Shown: positions 1 to 8,610, counted from the stretch's first letter. The stretch is DNA of 64,000 bases from JABDQA01 sp963824415 (GCA_963824415.1 CAWGPM010000002.1:558001-622000); one strand, 5' to 3'. A program made the numbers and translations. Notes: generated by a model not told the origin, from the sequence alone.

Positions 1-2
1 AT

Positions 3-1035
3 GGCAAAGTTGATGTCATTCATGGCATTTCCATGGACATCGACAATGGTGAACTCATCGTTGTGGTCGGGCCTTCCGGGTGCGGCAAATCGACTCTGCT
101 GCGGATGGTGGCGGGCCTGGAGAAAATCACCGAGGGTACTGTCACCATTGGTGAGAGAGTAGTCAACGACCTGGAACCCAGAGAGCGTGACATCGCCATG
201 GTATTCCAGAACTACGCGCTTTATCCCGCACATGTCAGTCTTCAACAACATGGCCTATGGCCTGAAAATAGCCGGGGTAGACAAGCAGGAGATCAAACAG
301 CGGGTGGGTGAAGCGGCCCATTTGCTGGAGCTCGAGCCCTATCTCAAACGAAAACCCCGCCAGCTGTCCGGCGGTCAGAGGCAGCGGGTGGCCATGGGCC
401 GGGCCATTGTCCGTAAGCCTGCCGTTTTCCTGTTCGATGAGCCGCTGTCCAATCTGGACGCGAAACTTCGGGTTCAGATGCGTATGGAGATCAAGACACT
501 GCAGCGCAACCTGGCAGTCACCTCCCTGTATGTGACCCATGATCAGGTTGAGGCCATGACCCTGGCTGACCGGATGATTGTCATGCACAATGGGATTGCC
601 GAGCAGATTGGCACGCCTCTGGAGGTGTATCATGATCCGGCAACTATTTTTGTCGGCGGATTCATCGGGTCCCCAGCAATGAACTTCCTGGCTGCGGAGA
701 TCAGGCAGGGTAAAGTTGTTCTGAAAAATGCTGATCCAATTGCACAGTGTTCCGAAGCTGATCAGCTTGTCACCGTTGGGCTGCGCCCTGAACACCTGCA
801 CCTCTGTGAAGCGGGAAAGGGAATGTTCGACTCGGTTGTCAAGTTTACTGAAGCTCTGGGAGCTGAGACCCTTATCCATCTGAAGAACCGCAACGATGAA
901 GACCTCATTGTCCGCATGGATAGTACAGATCAGCTTCCTGAACTTAAATCAGTGGTGGGAGTAGACAGCAAATCTGAATACATTTTCCTTTTTGATATAG
1001 AAGGCATCCGCCTGCGCACAAAAGTGGAAATATAA
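3..1035 (+). pseudogene. ABC transporter ATPase, UgpC/MalK type; cut by window edge and frameshifted
   Basis: Reading is open from the window edge (residues GKVDVIHGIS precede the Met at 33), so the true start lies outside. Visible are Walker A GPSGCGKST, Q-loop VFQNYALYP, signature LSGGQRQRVAMGRA, Walker B FLFDEPLSNLD, H-loop THDQ and a C-terminal TOBE-type part with VGLRPEHL. The frame changes near base 226, where a CCC run has one C too many; dropping it restores YALYPHMSVFNNM, the family sequence. Family members power uptake of sugars, glycerol-3-phosphate or similar solutes. No permease or binding protein is in the window, so the substrate is unknown. Either a genuine frameshift or a sequence error; all other motifs are intact, which favours a recent event or an error. 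Confidence 0.85.
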
Positions 1036-1220
1036 CTATGCGCATCAAAGAACTGCACCCTTCAAGTTAACCTTCGCCCTGAGCTCTTTCTTATTGCAAA
1101 GATAGCTTCCGTTTGAGATGGACTTCGCCATTTTGACTTTTGGGAATTTTCGGTTACAAGGTTACACTATGGACTGACCCTAAGCGCTTGTCTCATTTTA
1201 TATTGGATAAAGGCTGTAAA

Positions 1221-1436
1221 ATGAAAACGATTAAAGATGTAAGAAAATGGTTGACCCAACTGGAGCAATGCATCGAGGAGCGCCAATTTTTAGATCAATT
1301 GGTACAAATGCAGATCATAACAAGAAATATCGAGAGGGATCTGAACAATCTGCGTGAGCAGAGAAATAAACTTTTGTCTGAAAATAACGAGTTGCGGCAG
1401 GAGATTGCGCTATTAAAAGAGCAATTATCTCTCTAA
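1221..1436 (+). CDS. small coiled-coil protein, function unknown
   Basis: A 71-residue charged protein beginning MKTIKDVRKW. I prefer the ATG at 1221 to the longer in-frame start at 1140 because an AAGG lies about ten bases upstream and the extra residues look unlike protein. The C-terminal half has leucine/isoleucine heptads (around NLREQRNKLLSENNELRQEI, then ALLKEQL), predicting a coiled coil and dimerisation. There is no signal peptide and no catalytic motif. It stands alone between a broken transporter gene and a convergent transglutaminase gene. I do not recognise a family. Confidence 0.5.
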   Translation: MKTIKDVRKWLTQLEQCIEERQFLDQLVQMQIITRNIERDLNNLREQRNKLLSENNELRQEIALLKEQLSL

Positions 1437-1496
1437 TATCTCAACCAATAGAGAGAACAAACCGGCCCCGCAATCATCAGCCAACGGTTGCGGCCA

Positions 1497-2507
1497 TTAC
1501 TGACGGTAGATAATTCTGTAGGCGAACTGTTCCGGTTTGTACCAGTCAAGCGTCGTATCTCCAATCTGCGCAAACGGGTAACCGAAGTTGTTCAGCAGGG
1601 GACCGGCCTGGGCCGGATTGAGGCGCAGGTCCCGGCCAACTGAGAATTTGACGCGATACGGGTCCCAGGCCCCCCAGAAGTATTCACGCGCTTCCTGGGT
1701 CTTCGGATCGGCAAGCGTTAAGTTTTCCACCAGCATCTTTTTCAATACGTCGGCCGGATCGACGGGGACCCAACCGTAACCCGGCAGGTAGAACTCTGCC
1801 CAGCAATGCTGCCAGGAGGTGATATCGACCACCGCTTCCTTGCCCTGGCGAATGCCGAAGATCTCGCGGGCCGGCACCCCGGCGGCTCGGCAGAGGGCGA
1901 CGAACACCGAATGGATATCAGTGCATTTTCCTCCTGGGGCGGTCAATAAAAGACACACATCGCCCACTCCGCAGCCGATGGTAGCCGGGTCGCGGTTCAT
2001 ATTTTCAATGATCCAGTCATAGATAGCCCGGGCCTTGGCCACAACCGTAGTCTTGCCAGCGGTGATCGAGTCAGCCAGTTCCTTCACCGGGCCGTCAATC
2101 GGGCCCAGGCTGGATGGCTCCAGGTACTTCTTGAAATCGGCGGGGTTCCAGGCGGACTCCTGCGCGGGAAGGTTGCGACGGATGACCTCCTGGCGCTCCA
2201 CGTGGAAGGAAAAGTCGAGCTTTCTTGAGGGGGCGCCTTTGTTCCACCGCGCATAGAGGATCATCATACCGTTCCGGCGCTCGGAATAAACGGCTGACTC
2301 GGCATAGTCCCCGGTGACCTTTACCTCTGAGATCTGCTGGTCTTCATCGGAGACAGGATATGGAATCCAGAGCCGGGTATCCTGTCCGTTGGGTTGATCG
2401 GACAGGTCGAATTCCATTGTCATGGTGCCTGAGTGCGGTTGAGCGAGGACCGTTCCCGGTATGAGTATGAACATCAGGTAAATAAAAAAGCGGGCAAAGG
2501 TGTGCAT
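1497..2507 (-). CDS. secreted transglutaminase-like (papain-fold) protein
   Basis: 336 residues with an N-terminal signal peptide (hydrophobic FFIYLMFILIPG, likely cleavage after VLAQ). The second half carries the transglutaminase-like core: catalytic Cys in GGKCTDIHS, His in QHCWAEFYLP and Asp in WVPVDPAD, in the right order and spacing. Bacterial family members act as proteases, peptidases or amide-bond enzymes outside the cytoplasm; the substrate cannot be read from sequence. The first half resembles the beta-rich N-terminal part of secreted transglutaminase-like proteins. Monocistronic, convergent with the coiled-coil gene. Confidence 0.85.
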   Translation of the reverse strand: MHTFARFFIYLMFILIPGTVLAQPHSGTMTMEFDLSDQPNGQDTRLWIPYPVSDEDQQISEVKVTGDYAESAVYSERRNGMMILYARWNKGAPSRKLDFSFHVERQEVIRRNLPAQESAWNPADFKKYLEPSSLGPIDGPVKELADSITAGKTTVVAKARAIYDWIIENMNRDPATIGCGVGDVCLLLTAPGGKCTDIHSVFVALCRAAGVPAREIFGIRQGKEAVVDITSWQHCWAEFYLPGYGWVPVDPADVLKKMLVENLTLADPKTQEAREYFWGAWDPYRVKFSVGRDLRLNPAQAGPLLNNFGYPFAQIGDTTLDWYKPEQFAYRIIYRQ

Positions 2508-3120
2508 ATATATCTCTCTGTGCTATTGCTGACAGTTATTTTGAAACATCAGCTCATTGTAAAACGATGAGCGCTAAGGTCAAATATTAAATATCGATAA
2601 TTGTTATGTTTTGCATCGGCAAATCAAATACTGTCCGCCAGATCTTGTTTATCTGCTCGAGCTCCGGTAAGGGGCATCTGGAGACTGACGGTCAGCGCTG
2701 CAATATGAGCCGGTGAAAATAAAGGCTACCTTGAAAAATTGTCTTTTTGCCCAAACGCTGCGTTGCGTGCAAAAATTTTATCCTCTCAATATCGATTATA
2801 TGCCTGCGGCAAAATTTTCACACGCGCCTTGATTTTGAACCAAAATCCTAATATTGCAAGGTACCCTATAGCTTCGCAGGACCAGGACGGATCAGAGATA
2901 GGTAGGAAACAGCTCAATCTTGGGTTCCGGTATATGCACCTGTCAACTTACTGCGGACACATCCGGCTTGGATAAGTACTGGTGTGATGAGGATTTAGCC
3001 CGGTCCAGGCAGGAACTGAAATACCCATAGCTGCAGAGGGCAGAACTTCTTATCTGCTGAATTCGCTAGTCCTGGCATAATTCTTATCGATCGGATCGAG
3101 GGTGCTCAAAAATTTCAGGT
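2508..3120. other. intergenic stretch without a gene, holding one dispersed repeat copy
   Basis: About 610 bases between the transglutaminase gene (start at 2507, reading left) and the 47-residue membrane protein. Apart from the palindromic repeat at 2724-2866 I see no reading frame with a ribosome binding site, no RNA gene and no clear terminator. An open frame at 2739-2975 is generated by the repeat itself and is not taken as a gene. Confidence 0.6.
2724..2866. repeat. palindromic dispersed repeat (MITE-like), copy 1
   Basis: A 143-base imperfect palindrome running from GGCTACCTTGAAAAATTG to ATTGCAAGGTACCC; the two ends are inverted copies of each other and the interior pairs in part (TTATATGCC near the centre, GCGTTGCGTGCAAAAATTTT against its counterpart in the right arm). 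Closely related copies lie at 8695 (left half only), 15964-16252 and, nested, near 16026-16167. No transposase is encoded, so if mobile it would depend on an enzyme elsewhere. Confidence 0.8.
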
Positions 3121-3264
3121 TCAGATGGCCCCCGAGGCAAACAGATATACCAGAATGATGGCAAGGATGAATACGACAGCCCCCCCGCCAAAGATAACCA
3201 AGATCAGTAAGCTCCATTGGGTGATCCGGTCCAGCTTATAGATAAAGTTTTGACTAACCATCAT
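3121..3264 (-). CDS. small single-pass membrane protein (47 residues)
   Basis: Starts MMVSQNFIYK and ends at a TGA at 3121. GGAGG lies just upstream (GTAGGAGGCCATGATG), best spaced for the second ATG. After a short polar N-terminus (FIYKLDRITQW) comes one long hydrophobic segment of about 25 residues (LLILVIFGGG..., then ILAIILVYLF), ending shortly after. This is typical of a bacterial membrane microprotein that modifies or stabilises a larger partner, but none is adjacent and the function is unknown. It is too short for usual ORF cut-offs. Confidence 0.6.
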   Translation of the reverse strand: MMVSQNFIYKLDRITQWSLLILVIFGGGAVVFILAIILVYLFASGAI

Positions 3265-3565
3265 GGCCTCCTACAACATGTTAGGTGTAATCTGCCGACC
3301 CGCCATGAGTATTTTTCTTCATCTAGCTTAATTATAATTTCTGCAGCCTAAAATTTCAAATTGGCAGAGGCTTAAATATCTGGGGACCGGTTCGCCTGTT
3401 TCCCTGTCTTTTCAGAGTCTGAACCAGTAACCACAAGGCCACCTCGATTAAACTATGATCGGCCGGGCGGGATATTTCAGAGGCGGGAATTTTGTAAAGC
3501 TCGAAGGATTCCTGCGGGGAAAATAAACATGGTGATCCTGGATAGTGGCGTGGTAAAATACTGCT
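3265..3565. other. intergenic stretch, nothing recognised
   Basis: Roughly 300 bases between the divergent small membrane-protein genes. It presumably carries promoters for both, but I see no convincing -35/-10 pair, no stable hairpin followed by a T run and no additional frame with a ribosome binding site. Confidence 0.4.
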
Positions 3566-3832
3566 ATGGATAACGTTATAAGCAGCGGACTGGTTGTCTT
3601 TGTGATCCTAGCCTGCTGCTGGTTTATAGCTGTGATGTACTATGCCTTGAGAAGCTGGAAGTCGGTCTTGTGCTATACCGTGCTGCCGGTTCTCGGGATC
3701 ATTACAGCCGCTCTCACCTTCGCGGCTTTCGGGGTTCAACACACGTTTCCACCGCTCTTTCTTGCAGTACCTCTGCTCGGCTCCGGTATCGGCGTCTATA
3801 TCGGCTATCGGCTGGACCAGAAATTCGACTGA
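3566..3832 (+). CDS. small polytopic membrane protein, function unknown
   Basis: 88 residues with about three hydrophobic segments: ISSGLVVFVILACCWFIAVM, then VLCYTVLPVLGIITAALTF, then LFLAVPLLGSGIGVYIGY, ending in a charged tail (RLDQKFD). The pattern is that of a small inner-membrane protein. The ribosome binding site is weak, so the start is uncertain. Shorter frames on both strands overlap it, but none has comparable membrane-protein character. No family recognised. Confidence 0.55.
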   Translation: MDNVISSGLVVFVILACCWFIAVMYYALRSWKSVLCYTVLPVLGIITAALTFAAFGVQHTFPPLFLAVPLLGSGIGVYIGYRLDQKFD

Positions 3833-3935
3833 TCGAATCACTGTTGTCCAGCTTCTTGGACATGATATGCCCTGCTCTGCTGCTAAAACCCGGCAGGTTT
3901 GAGCGGGGGAAGGGCGATGCAAACATCGCTTGTTG

Positions 3936-5042
3936 TCAGCTCACGTAGCGCAGGACTTTCTGAGCCGAGGCTTTAATGTCTATACCCTGGCTGCAGAGCA
4001 CGGTGCATGTTTCACAAGCGCTGCAGAGTCTCAGCTTCGATGCCACATCCTTGCCTCTGCTGACGGCAAGATCGATATCACCGTATCCTTCGGAGTACAT
4101 CAGGATTCGAGCGACATCCAGACCGCCGGTTCCGTGGCGGCACTGGCCGATACACTCCGAGCAGAATGAGCAGGCCCTGCCTTGCAGATCCATGCGGTAA
4201 TTTTCAAGTTTAAATATATCTGAGAGGTTTTTCTTTCTGGTGACGGCCGTAAGGTTTTCATCTATCATTTTCCTGCTGAGCATCCCGGGAACTGCCAGAT
4301 GGATGCCAGGCTGATCAACCACATAACGCAACGCGGCCTGATGGGGAGTCAGCTCGGGCAGCACATCGTCTTTGTAGCCGCCATTCTGCGTTTTCATAGC
4401 GATAATTCCCACTCCTGCATCAGCAGCCTGCTCGATTATCCTGAACAGTTTCGGCGGTGACCTGAAATTGACGGCGACAAGAACGGTGTCGTAAAAGCCG
4501 TCTTCCACGACAGCCTCGATTACCTCGGCCTGATTGCTGTGGGTGGTAACAGCGGTAAACCCAAACTTGCCTTCCTGCTGCATTTTCCTCATGGTTTGCT
4601 GGATGTCCTTTCTGACAACCTGATCTTTGGAAGACACACCATGAAGCTGCATTATGTCCACTTTTTCGACCCCCAGCGAGATAAGACTTTTATCCACCGA
4701 TTTTCTCATCCGGGATTCTTTGGAGATATGGACTTTGGTGGCGATAACCAGCCGCTCTCGTATTCCTTCTATGGCTTTGCCCACTACTTTTTCATTGCGC
4801 CCGCCCAGATAGCAGTCTGCCGTATCGATATAGGTTATGCCCTGATCGAGACCGTGCCGGATGATATCCGGATCAGAAACCTGCATTGCACCATAACCAA
4901 GAACCGAGGCCTGCAGACCGGTTCTGCCCAGGGTTCTGGTCGGCATCCGGTCCGGCGAGCCGGCAAAGCTAGGTTTAGGGGTAAAGGCAGCGGCCAGAGA
5001 AACCAGCGCTCCTTTCAGAAGTTCGCGTCTTTTAATCCGCAT
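3936..5042 (-). CDS. exported aldo/keto reductase with C-terminal 2[4Fe-4S] ferredoxin-like domain
   Basis: 368 residues. The N-terminus has a twin-arginine type signal (KRRELLKG followed by a hydrophobic stretch and AFTPKPSFAG), so export of the folded cofactor protein is likely. The aldo/keto reductase barrel follows from about residue 35, with the tetrad visible as Asp in YIDTADCY, Tyr in the same motif, Lys in VIATKVH and His in MQLHG. The C-terminal 90 residues carry two complete CxxCxxCxxxC motifs (CSFCSECIGQC and CSACETCTVLC), enough for two [4Fe-4S] clusters. This architecture belongs to iron-sulfur aldo/keto reductases common in anaerobes; the substrate is unknown. Confidence 0.88.
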   Translation of the reverse strand: MRIKRRELLKGALVSLAAAFTPKPSFAGSPDRMPTRTLGRTGLQASVLGYGAMQVSDPDIIRHGLDQGITYIDTADCYLGGRNEKVVGKAIEGIRERLVIATKVHISKESRMRKSVDKSLISLGVEKVDIMQLHGVSSKDQVVRKDIQQTMRKMQQEGKFGFTAVTTHSNQAEVIEAVVEDGFYDTVLVAVNFRSPPKLFRIIEQAADAGVGIIAMKTQNGGYKDDVLPELTPHQAALRYVVDQPGIHLAVPGMLSRKMIDENLTAVTRKKNLSDIFKLENYRMDLQGRACSFCSECIGQCRHGTGGLDVARILMYSEGYGDIDLAVSRGKDVASKLRLCSACETCTVLCSQGIDIKASAQKVLRYVS

Positions 5043-5095
5043 CGATATCTCCGGATTTTAAGTTGAGCAGAAAATTTATTCAAATAATCAAGTGC

Positions 5096-5917
5096 TTAAA
5101 ATGTATCATTGTTTTTTTTAACGACTCTCTGGGCGGTTTGCTCCATGTAGGCGGTGGAACCATTGCCATCATTTTTTTGCCAGATAACCGTATTTTCCTC
5201 GATCAGCAGTGTTTTGACGCCCTTGCTTTTCAAGGAGCCAGCCTGGCCTTGCGCCTCATCCAAAGAGGCCAGAACAGCCATGAAATAATGCTGCTTATCC
5301 GGACCGATCCAGGCATACCCGGGTCCTGACTCCAGATCATAATCCACCTGCTCCGGATGATAGTTGACCTCGCAGGGGTGCAGGGCTTGTTCTTGCAGTG
5401 CTGCAAGGGTGGGGGGCAGGGGCGGCTGATCAGGTGCGCTGCCGATAAATTGTTTCAGAAAGTCATCTACTAATTTTTCCCCGTCAGTCTGGTCACTGAC
5501 GTCAACGTTGAACCTGAGAAAATAAGGTCCATAAAGCGCATGCGGTGCATAGTCATCTGCCAGGACTAAAGCTTCAGAGACGCTGTATTCCGCAGCGTCG
5601 CAGCCACCATACAGCCGATATAACCCGTAGGCATTGATCGGTTTGCCCAGATCAAGCAGATCGACTGAAAAATAATCCCCGCTGTCATTTTCGTATGCAA
5701 CGAAGCTCAGGCTGATTGCCCCGTAGCGTTTCAGAAGCTCTGCTTCCCCGTTGACATGTTCGTACATGGTGTCTGGGTCCCAGCTCTGGACATCGTCTAT
5801 TCTGGTAAGAGCCGGATCTGAACCCAGCGATTCTGGAAGGCTGGAGGTGTCTATAGCAGGCGACGCAGCAGGAGCCAATAACACAGCAAAAAGCAGGACT
5901 GCACGCAAAATCTTCAT
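5096..5917 (-). CDS. secreted protein of the DUF6599 type
   Basis: I start at the ATG at 5917 (MKILRAVLLFAVLLAPAAS), which gives a clean signal peptide; a GTG three codons upstream (5926) is the alternative. The mature part begins with a conserved-looking block, MYEHVNGEAELLKRYGAIS, which resembles secreted DUF6599 proteins of Desulfobacterota and acidobacteria; this assignment is from memory of that signature. No catalytic motif can be named. It follows the aldo/keto reductase gene direction at a short distance, being transcribed first (5917 to 5096, then 5042 to 3936), so the two may form an operon of exported proteins. Confidence 0.7.
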   Translation of the reverse strand: MKILRAVLLFAVLLAPAASPAIDTSSLPESLGSDPALTRIDDVQSWDPDTMYEHVNGEAELLKRYGAISLSFVAYENDSGDYFSVDLLDLGKPINAYGLYRLYGGCDAAEYSVSEALVLADDYAPHALYGPYFLRFNVDVSDQTDGEKLVDDFLKQFIGSAPDQPPLPPTLAALQEQALHPCEVNYHPEQVDYDLESGPGYAWIGPDKQHYFMAVLASLDEAQGQAGSLKSKGVKTLLIEENTVIWQKNDGNGSTAYMEQTAQRVVKKNNDTF

Positions 5918-6047
5918 GGGAACCACGCTATCTGAATAATTAAGCTACTTGTTCGAGTATAACGAGTGGAGCAATGCAAATCCACGAATTTTCCGGATCA
6001 GTTAAAATGCAATTCCGGAGTGCTGCTAATCTGAGCACTGTTCAGTC

Positions 6048-6809
6048 CTATTGTGCCGTCCAGCCGCAGTCGATAGTCCAGCAGGCGCCGGTTATCGATG
6101 CCCCGCGCTCTGAGCAGAGAAGCAGCACAATATCTGCGATCTCATCGGGTTCGATAATCTTTTTGATGGCCGCCGGTTTAAGCATGATCTCTGCTATCAC
6201 AGCTTCTTCGGCTATATTGTGCGCTTTAGCCTGAGCAACAATCTGTCCTTCTACCAACGGTGTTCTGACATAGGCGGGGCACAGCGCATTCACCGTTATC
6301 CCATGGGCTCCTCCTTCCAGTGCTGCTGTTTTGGTCAGACCGAGCAGTCCGTGTTTGGCCGAGATATAGCCGATCTTGTTGGGCGAGGCGACCAGCCCGT
6401 GGATCGATGCGATGTTAACGACCCGCCCCCATTGCTGCCGCTTCATGTGCGGCCAGGCATACCTGGTCAGCAGAAATGGCGCGGTCAGCATAACTGCTAT
6501 CATCTTGTCCCATGTTTCTTCCGGAAAATGCTCCACCGGGGAGACATGCTGAAAACCGCCATTGTTGACCAGGATGTCTACCTTGCCGAAGCGATCGACC
6601 GTCTCATCGATAAGGTGTTGACATGATTCACGTCTGGACAAGTCGACCTGGATAAAAGTACCGCCAATGCTCTGAGCTGCGGCCAGACCGTTGTCTTCGT
6701 TTATGTCCGCGATAACTACCGTATGGCCTTCCCGGGCAAATGCTCCGGCGATCGACCTGCCGATGCCACTCGCTGCTCCGGTTACGACTGCACATTTTGT
6801 CGTGTTCAT
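6048..6809 (-). CDS. bdhA: D-3-hydroxybutyrate dehydrogenase (SDR family)
   Basis: 253 residues, the usual length. Short-chain dehydrogenase features: NAD-binding TGAASGIGRSIA near residue 10, NNGG (usually NNAG) near 88, catalytic Ser in NIASIHG, and YISAKHG with Tyr and Lys. Beyond the general fold it shows the hydroxybutyrate-dehydrogenase block NALCPAYVRTPLVEGQI and the terminal ITGACWTIDCGWTAQ. It would interconvert 3-hydroxybutyrate and acetoacetate with NAD. Directly upstream on the same strand is a fragment of acetoacetyl-CoA synthetase, the next enzyme in ketone-body or polyhydroxybutyrate use. Confidence 0.88.
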   Translation of the reverse strand: MNTTKCAVVTGAASGIGRSIAGAFAREGHTVVIADINEDNGLAAAQSIGGTFIQVDLSRRESCQHLIDETVDRFGKVDILVNNGGFQHVSPVEHFPEETWDKMIAVMLTAPFLLTRYAWPHMKRQQWGRVVNIASIHGLVASPNKIGYISAKHGLLGLTKTAALEGGAHGITVNALCPAYVRTPLVEGQIVAQAKAHNIAEEAVIAEIMLKPAAIKKIIEPDEIADIVLLLCSERGASITGACWTIDCGWTAQ

Positions 6810-6918
6810 TATAACAATGTCCTGTTTTCTCTAATATTGACCCTGAAAGCCGTGATTATTCCCAGGGCAGGCCGGCGCCGGTCGTCCGGTCGACATCTGC
6901 TCGCTGGATTTATCTTCC

Positions 6919-7350
6919 TTACTCCTCTCTGAGTTCGGAAATTTCGGCAAAGAAATCCAGAGATTCGGGATTTTTCAAGGCATCCCTGTTCTTCACCTCC
7001 TGGTTGTGAATCACCTTCTTGACGGCCAACTCCACCTTTTTCATGTTCAACGTATAGGGGATGGCGGGCACCTCGACAATCTTGGCGGGCACATGCCGCG
7101 GTGAAGCGTATTCACGGATGGTTTGCCGAATCCTGCTTTTCAACTCTTCGGACAACGTGAAGGATGGGGCTATTTTGACAAACAGGATTACGCGCACATC
7201 GTTTTTCCAGTTCTGCCCCACAACGACGCTGTCCTCAATCTCTTCGAACTGCTCCACCCGCCGGTACAGCTCGGCGGTGCCGATTCGCACACCGCCTGGA
7301 TTCAAGGTTGCATCCGACCGCCCTGCATAGATAAATTTTCTGGGTTTCAC
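6919..7350 (-). pseudogene. acetoacetyl-CoA synthetase, C-terminal fragment
   Basis: About 143 residues matching only the C-terminal end of acetoacetyl-CoA synthetase (family length about 650): the hinge GRSDATLNPGGVRIGTAELY, then ELKSRIRQTIREYASPRHVP and the region around PYTLNMKKVELAVKK, which contains the catalytic/acylatable lysine region of the family. The frame stays open to about base 7400 without a proper start, and the adenylate-forming N-terminal domain is absent. It is a 3' remnant left by a deletion or rearrangement whose breakpoint lies near 7350-7400. It lies 109 bases upstream of bdhA in the same direction, which suggests the two were once one acetoacetate operon. Confidence 0.85.
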
Positions 7351-7717
7351 GATGCTGTTGTCATAAACAATTTTGCATTGGTCGCGGAACTTATCAAGAT
7401 ATTAATAAGGCGAACCTGAATATTTCATGGAAAAACAACAAAAACTATTATTATCTGAACAATATCAAAAGTTTGATCTAAATTTACACAATTATGCAAA
7501 CAACACAGTTTGTACCTATTTAGAATCAGTGCTGAAAAGACAGCATTTCCACCCTTCGGGCGAGTCGATACGGCCAGCTATCACGCGTCGCTTTTGGGAA
7601 ACGCATATTACCTATATAGCCTTGCCCAAGTCTCCTTGGCTAGCAGGCCGTCTCAACTCGTGAACTATTTATGTCTAAACAGTAAAAAAGCTCTGATTGA
7701 AGTATAATTAATCGAGG
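7351..7717. other. degenerate intergenic DNA between the gene fragment and the RNA-like element
   Basis: The stretch starts at the breakpoint of the acetoacetyl-CoA synthetase fragment. It contains an open frame (7427-7663) with poor protein character: low-complexity start MEKQQKLLLSEQYQK, then a segment that looks like translated repeat DNA. There is no ribosome binding site. I treat it as scarred non-coding DNA; the part from 7545 to 7665 might be a relic of a repeat, but no second full copy is in the window. Confidence 0.4.
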
Positions 7718-7790
7718 CGTGAGCCTGCCCGAGCAGGCGACAACCTGCAACTGTTGCAGAGGCGTCACGGTAAAATCAGGAAGCCGACAG
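7718..7790 (+). ncRNA. three-way-junction RNA-like element upstream of the EEP gene
   Basis: Three perfect helices nest exactly: P1 CGTGA (7718-7722) with TCACG (7765-7769), P2 GCCTGC-CCGA-GCAGGC (7723-7738) and P3 CTGCAA-CTG-TTGCAG (7745-7759). Junction strands are GACAAC and AGGCG; a tail TCAGGAAGCCGACAG follows. It lies about 90 bases before the EEP-family gene, in its probable 5' leader if transcription starts upstream. It could be a cis-regulatory RNA or a relic of a group II intron domain; no reverse transcriptase frame is nearby. I do not recognise it as a described class. Confidence 0.35.
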
Positions 7791-7875
7791 TTTTATATCG
7801 ATACCCATGGGATGACAACAGCGCCAAGCAGTCGTCAATACACTGCATTTTCAGGATGAGAACAGGAAACGGACA

Positions 7876-8610
7876 ATGCGGTTGATGACGCTCAACATAC
7901 GATACGGAGGCGGTGGCGGCAAATTGCATAAGCCCGGCTATGACCTGCCCGGCTCGCCTGAAAATTTAGCTGCCATCGCCGCTGCCATACGCTCTGTCAA
8001 TCCTGATGCAGTTGCTCTGCAGGAGGTCAGGAACCAGTTGCAGGTGGAAAATCTTGCCCGCCTGACAGGCATGAATTCCATCTACATGTCTCATCCCATC
8101 GGCTACCGCTTATTCTTTTTTGAATGGGGCCTGGCCTTTCTGCATCGGCATACGCTGCTCGAGGTCGGCAGGCGAACGGTTCTGGTTGACAATAAAAGCG
8201 GGGTGGGACGCAGCGCATTGCTCTGCAGCATCAGGGTTAACAGAAGAACGGCAAGCATGATAAATGTCCATTTTGATCATGAGCAAAAGGCAGTGCAGAT
8301 GGATAATGTCATGCAGCTGCTGGAAGAAGTGGCTGCGCCGGTCTGCCTGCTGGGAGATTTCAACTGCACCCCCAAGAGTCCGCTGTTTGCCGGCTTAAAG
8401 GGCCGATTAGCAGACACCTGCCTTCTCGCCGGCACGCCATCATCACGACGGGTCGAAACCAGAGGCACGCTTGTCGGGGAGCAGATGAGAGCTGACTATA
8501 TCTGGGTCGATCAGCAATATTTCAGCGTCCAGGAAGCCGGCCTGGTTGATGGGCCCTACCAGAACATTTCGGACCATGTCGGTTATTACGCGGATGTCAC
8601 CCTTGTATAA
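7876..8610 (+). CDS. endonuclease/exonuclease/phosphatase (EEP) family hydrolase
   Basis: 244 residues, cytoplasmic. EEP motifs in order: MTLNIRYGG (metal-site Asn), ALQEV with the metal-binding Glu, INVHFDH, LGDFNCTP (catalytic Asp-Asn), RADYIWV and the terminal SDHVGYY with the catalytic His. The family includes phosphodiesterases acting on nucleic acids, phosphoinositides and sphingomyelin; the short length suits a small-molecule or nucleic-acid phosphodiesterase, but the substrate is not predictable. AGGAAACGG lies before the ATG. It is preceded by the RNA-like three-way junction and followed by a half copy of the palindromic repeat. Confidence 0.85.
   Translation: MRLMTLNIRYGGGGGKLHKPGYDLPGSPENLAAIAAAIRSVNPDAVALQEVRNQLQVENLARLTGMNSIYMSHPIGYRLFFFEWGLAFLHRHTLLEVGRRTVLVDNKSGVGRSALLCSIRVNRRTASMINVHFDHEQKAVQMDNVMQLLEEVAAPVCLLGDFNCTPKSPLFAGLKGRLADTCLLAGTPSSRRVETRGTLVGEQMRADYIWVDQQYFSVQEAGLVDGPYQNISDHVGYYADVTLV

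Noticed and set aside
235..879. Long minus-strand frame opposite the ABC ATPase
   Set aside because: Shadow of the transporter gene; no start signal and no recognised motif.
2739..2975. Open frame MSFCPNAALRAKILSSQYRL...
   Set aside because: Produced by the palindromic repeat; a near-identical frame (MPFCPNAALRVKMLSLEPLA...) occurs in the repeat copy at 15979.
7427..7663. 78-residue open frame, MEKQQKLLLSEQYQK...
   Set aside because: No ribosome binding site, low-complexity beginning and a second half that looks like translated non-coding DNA; next to a gene scar.
7655..7675. GTCTCAACTCGT repeated near 23572
   Set aside because: A 12-base match is expected many times by chance in 64 kb; flanks agree only weakly.
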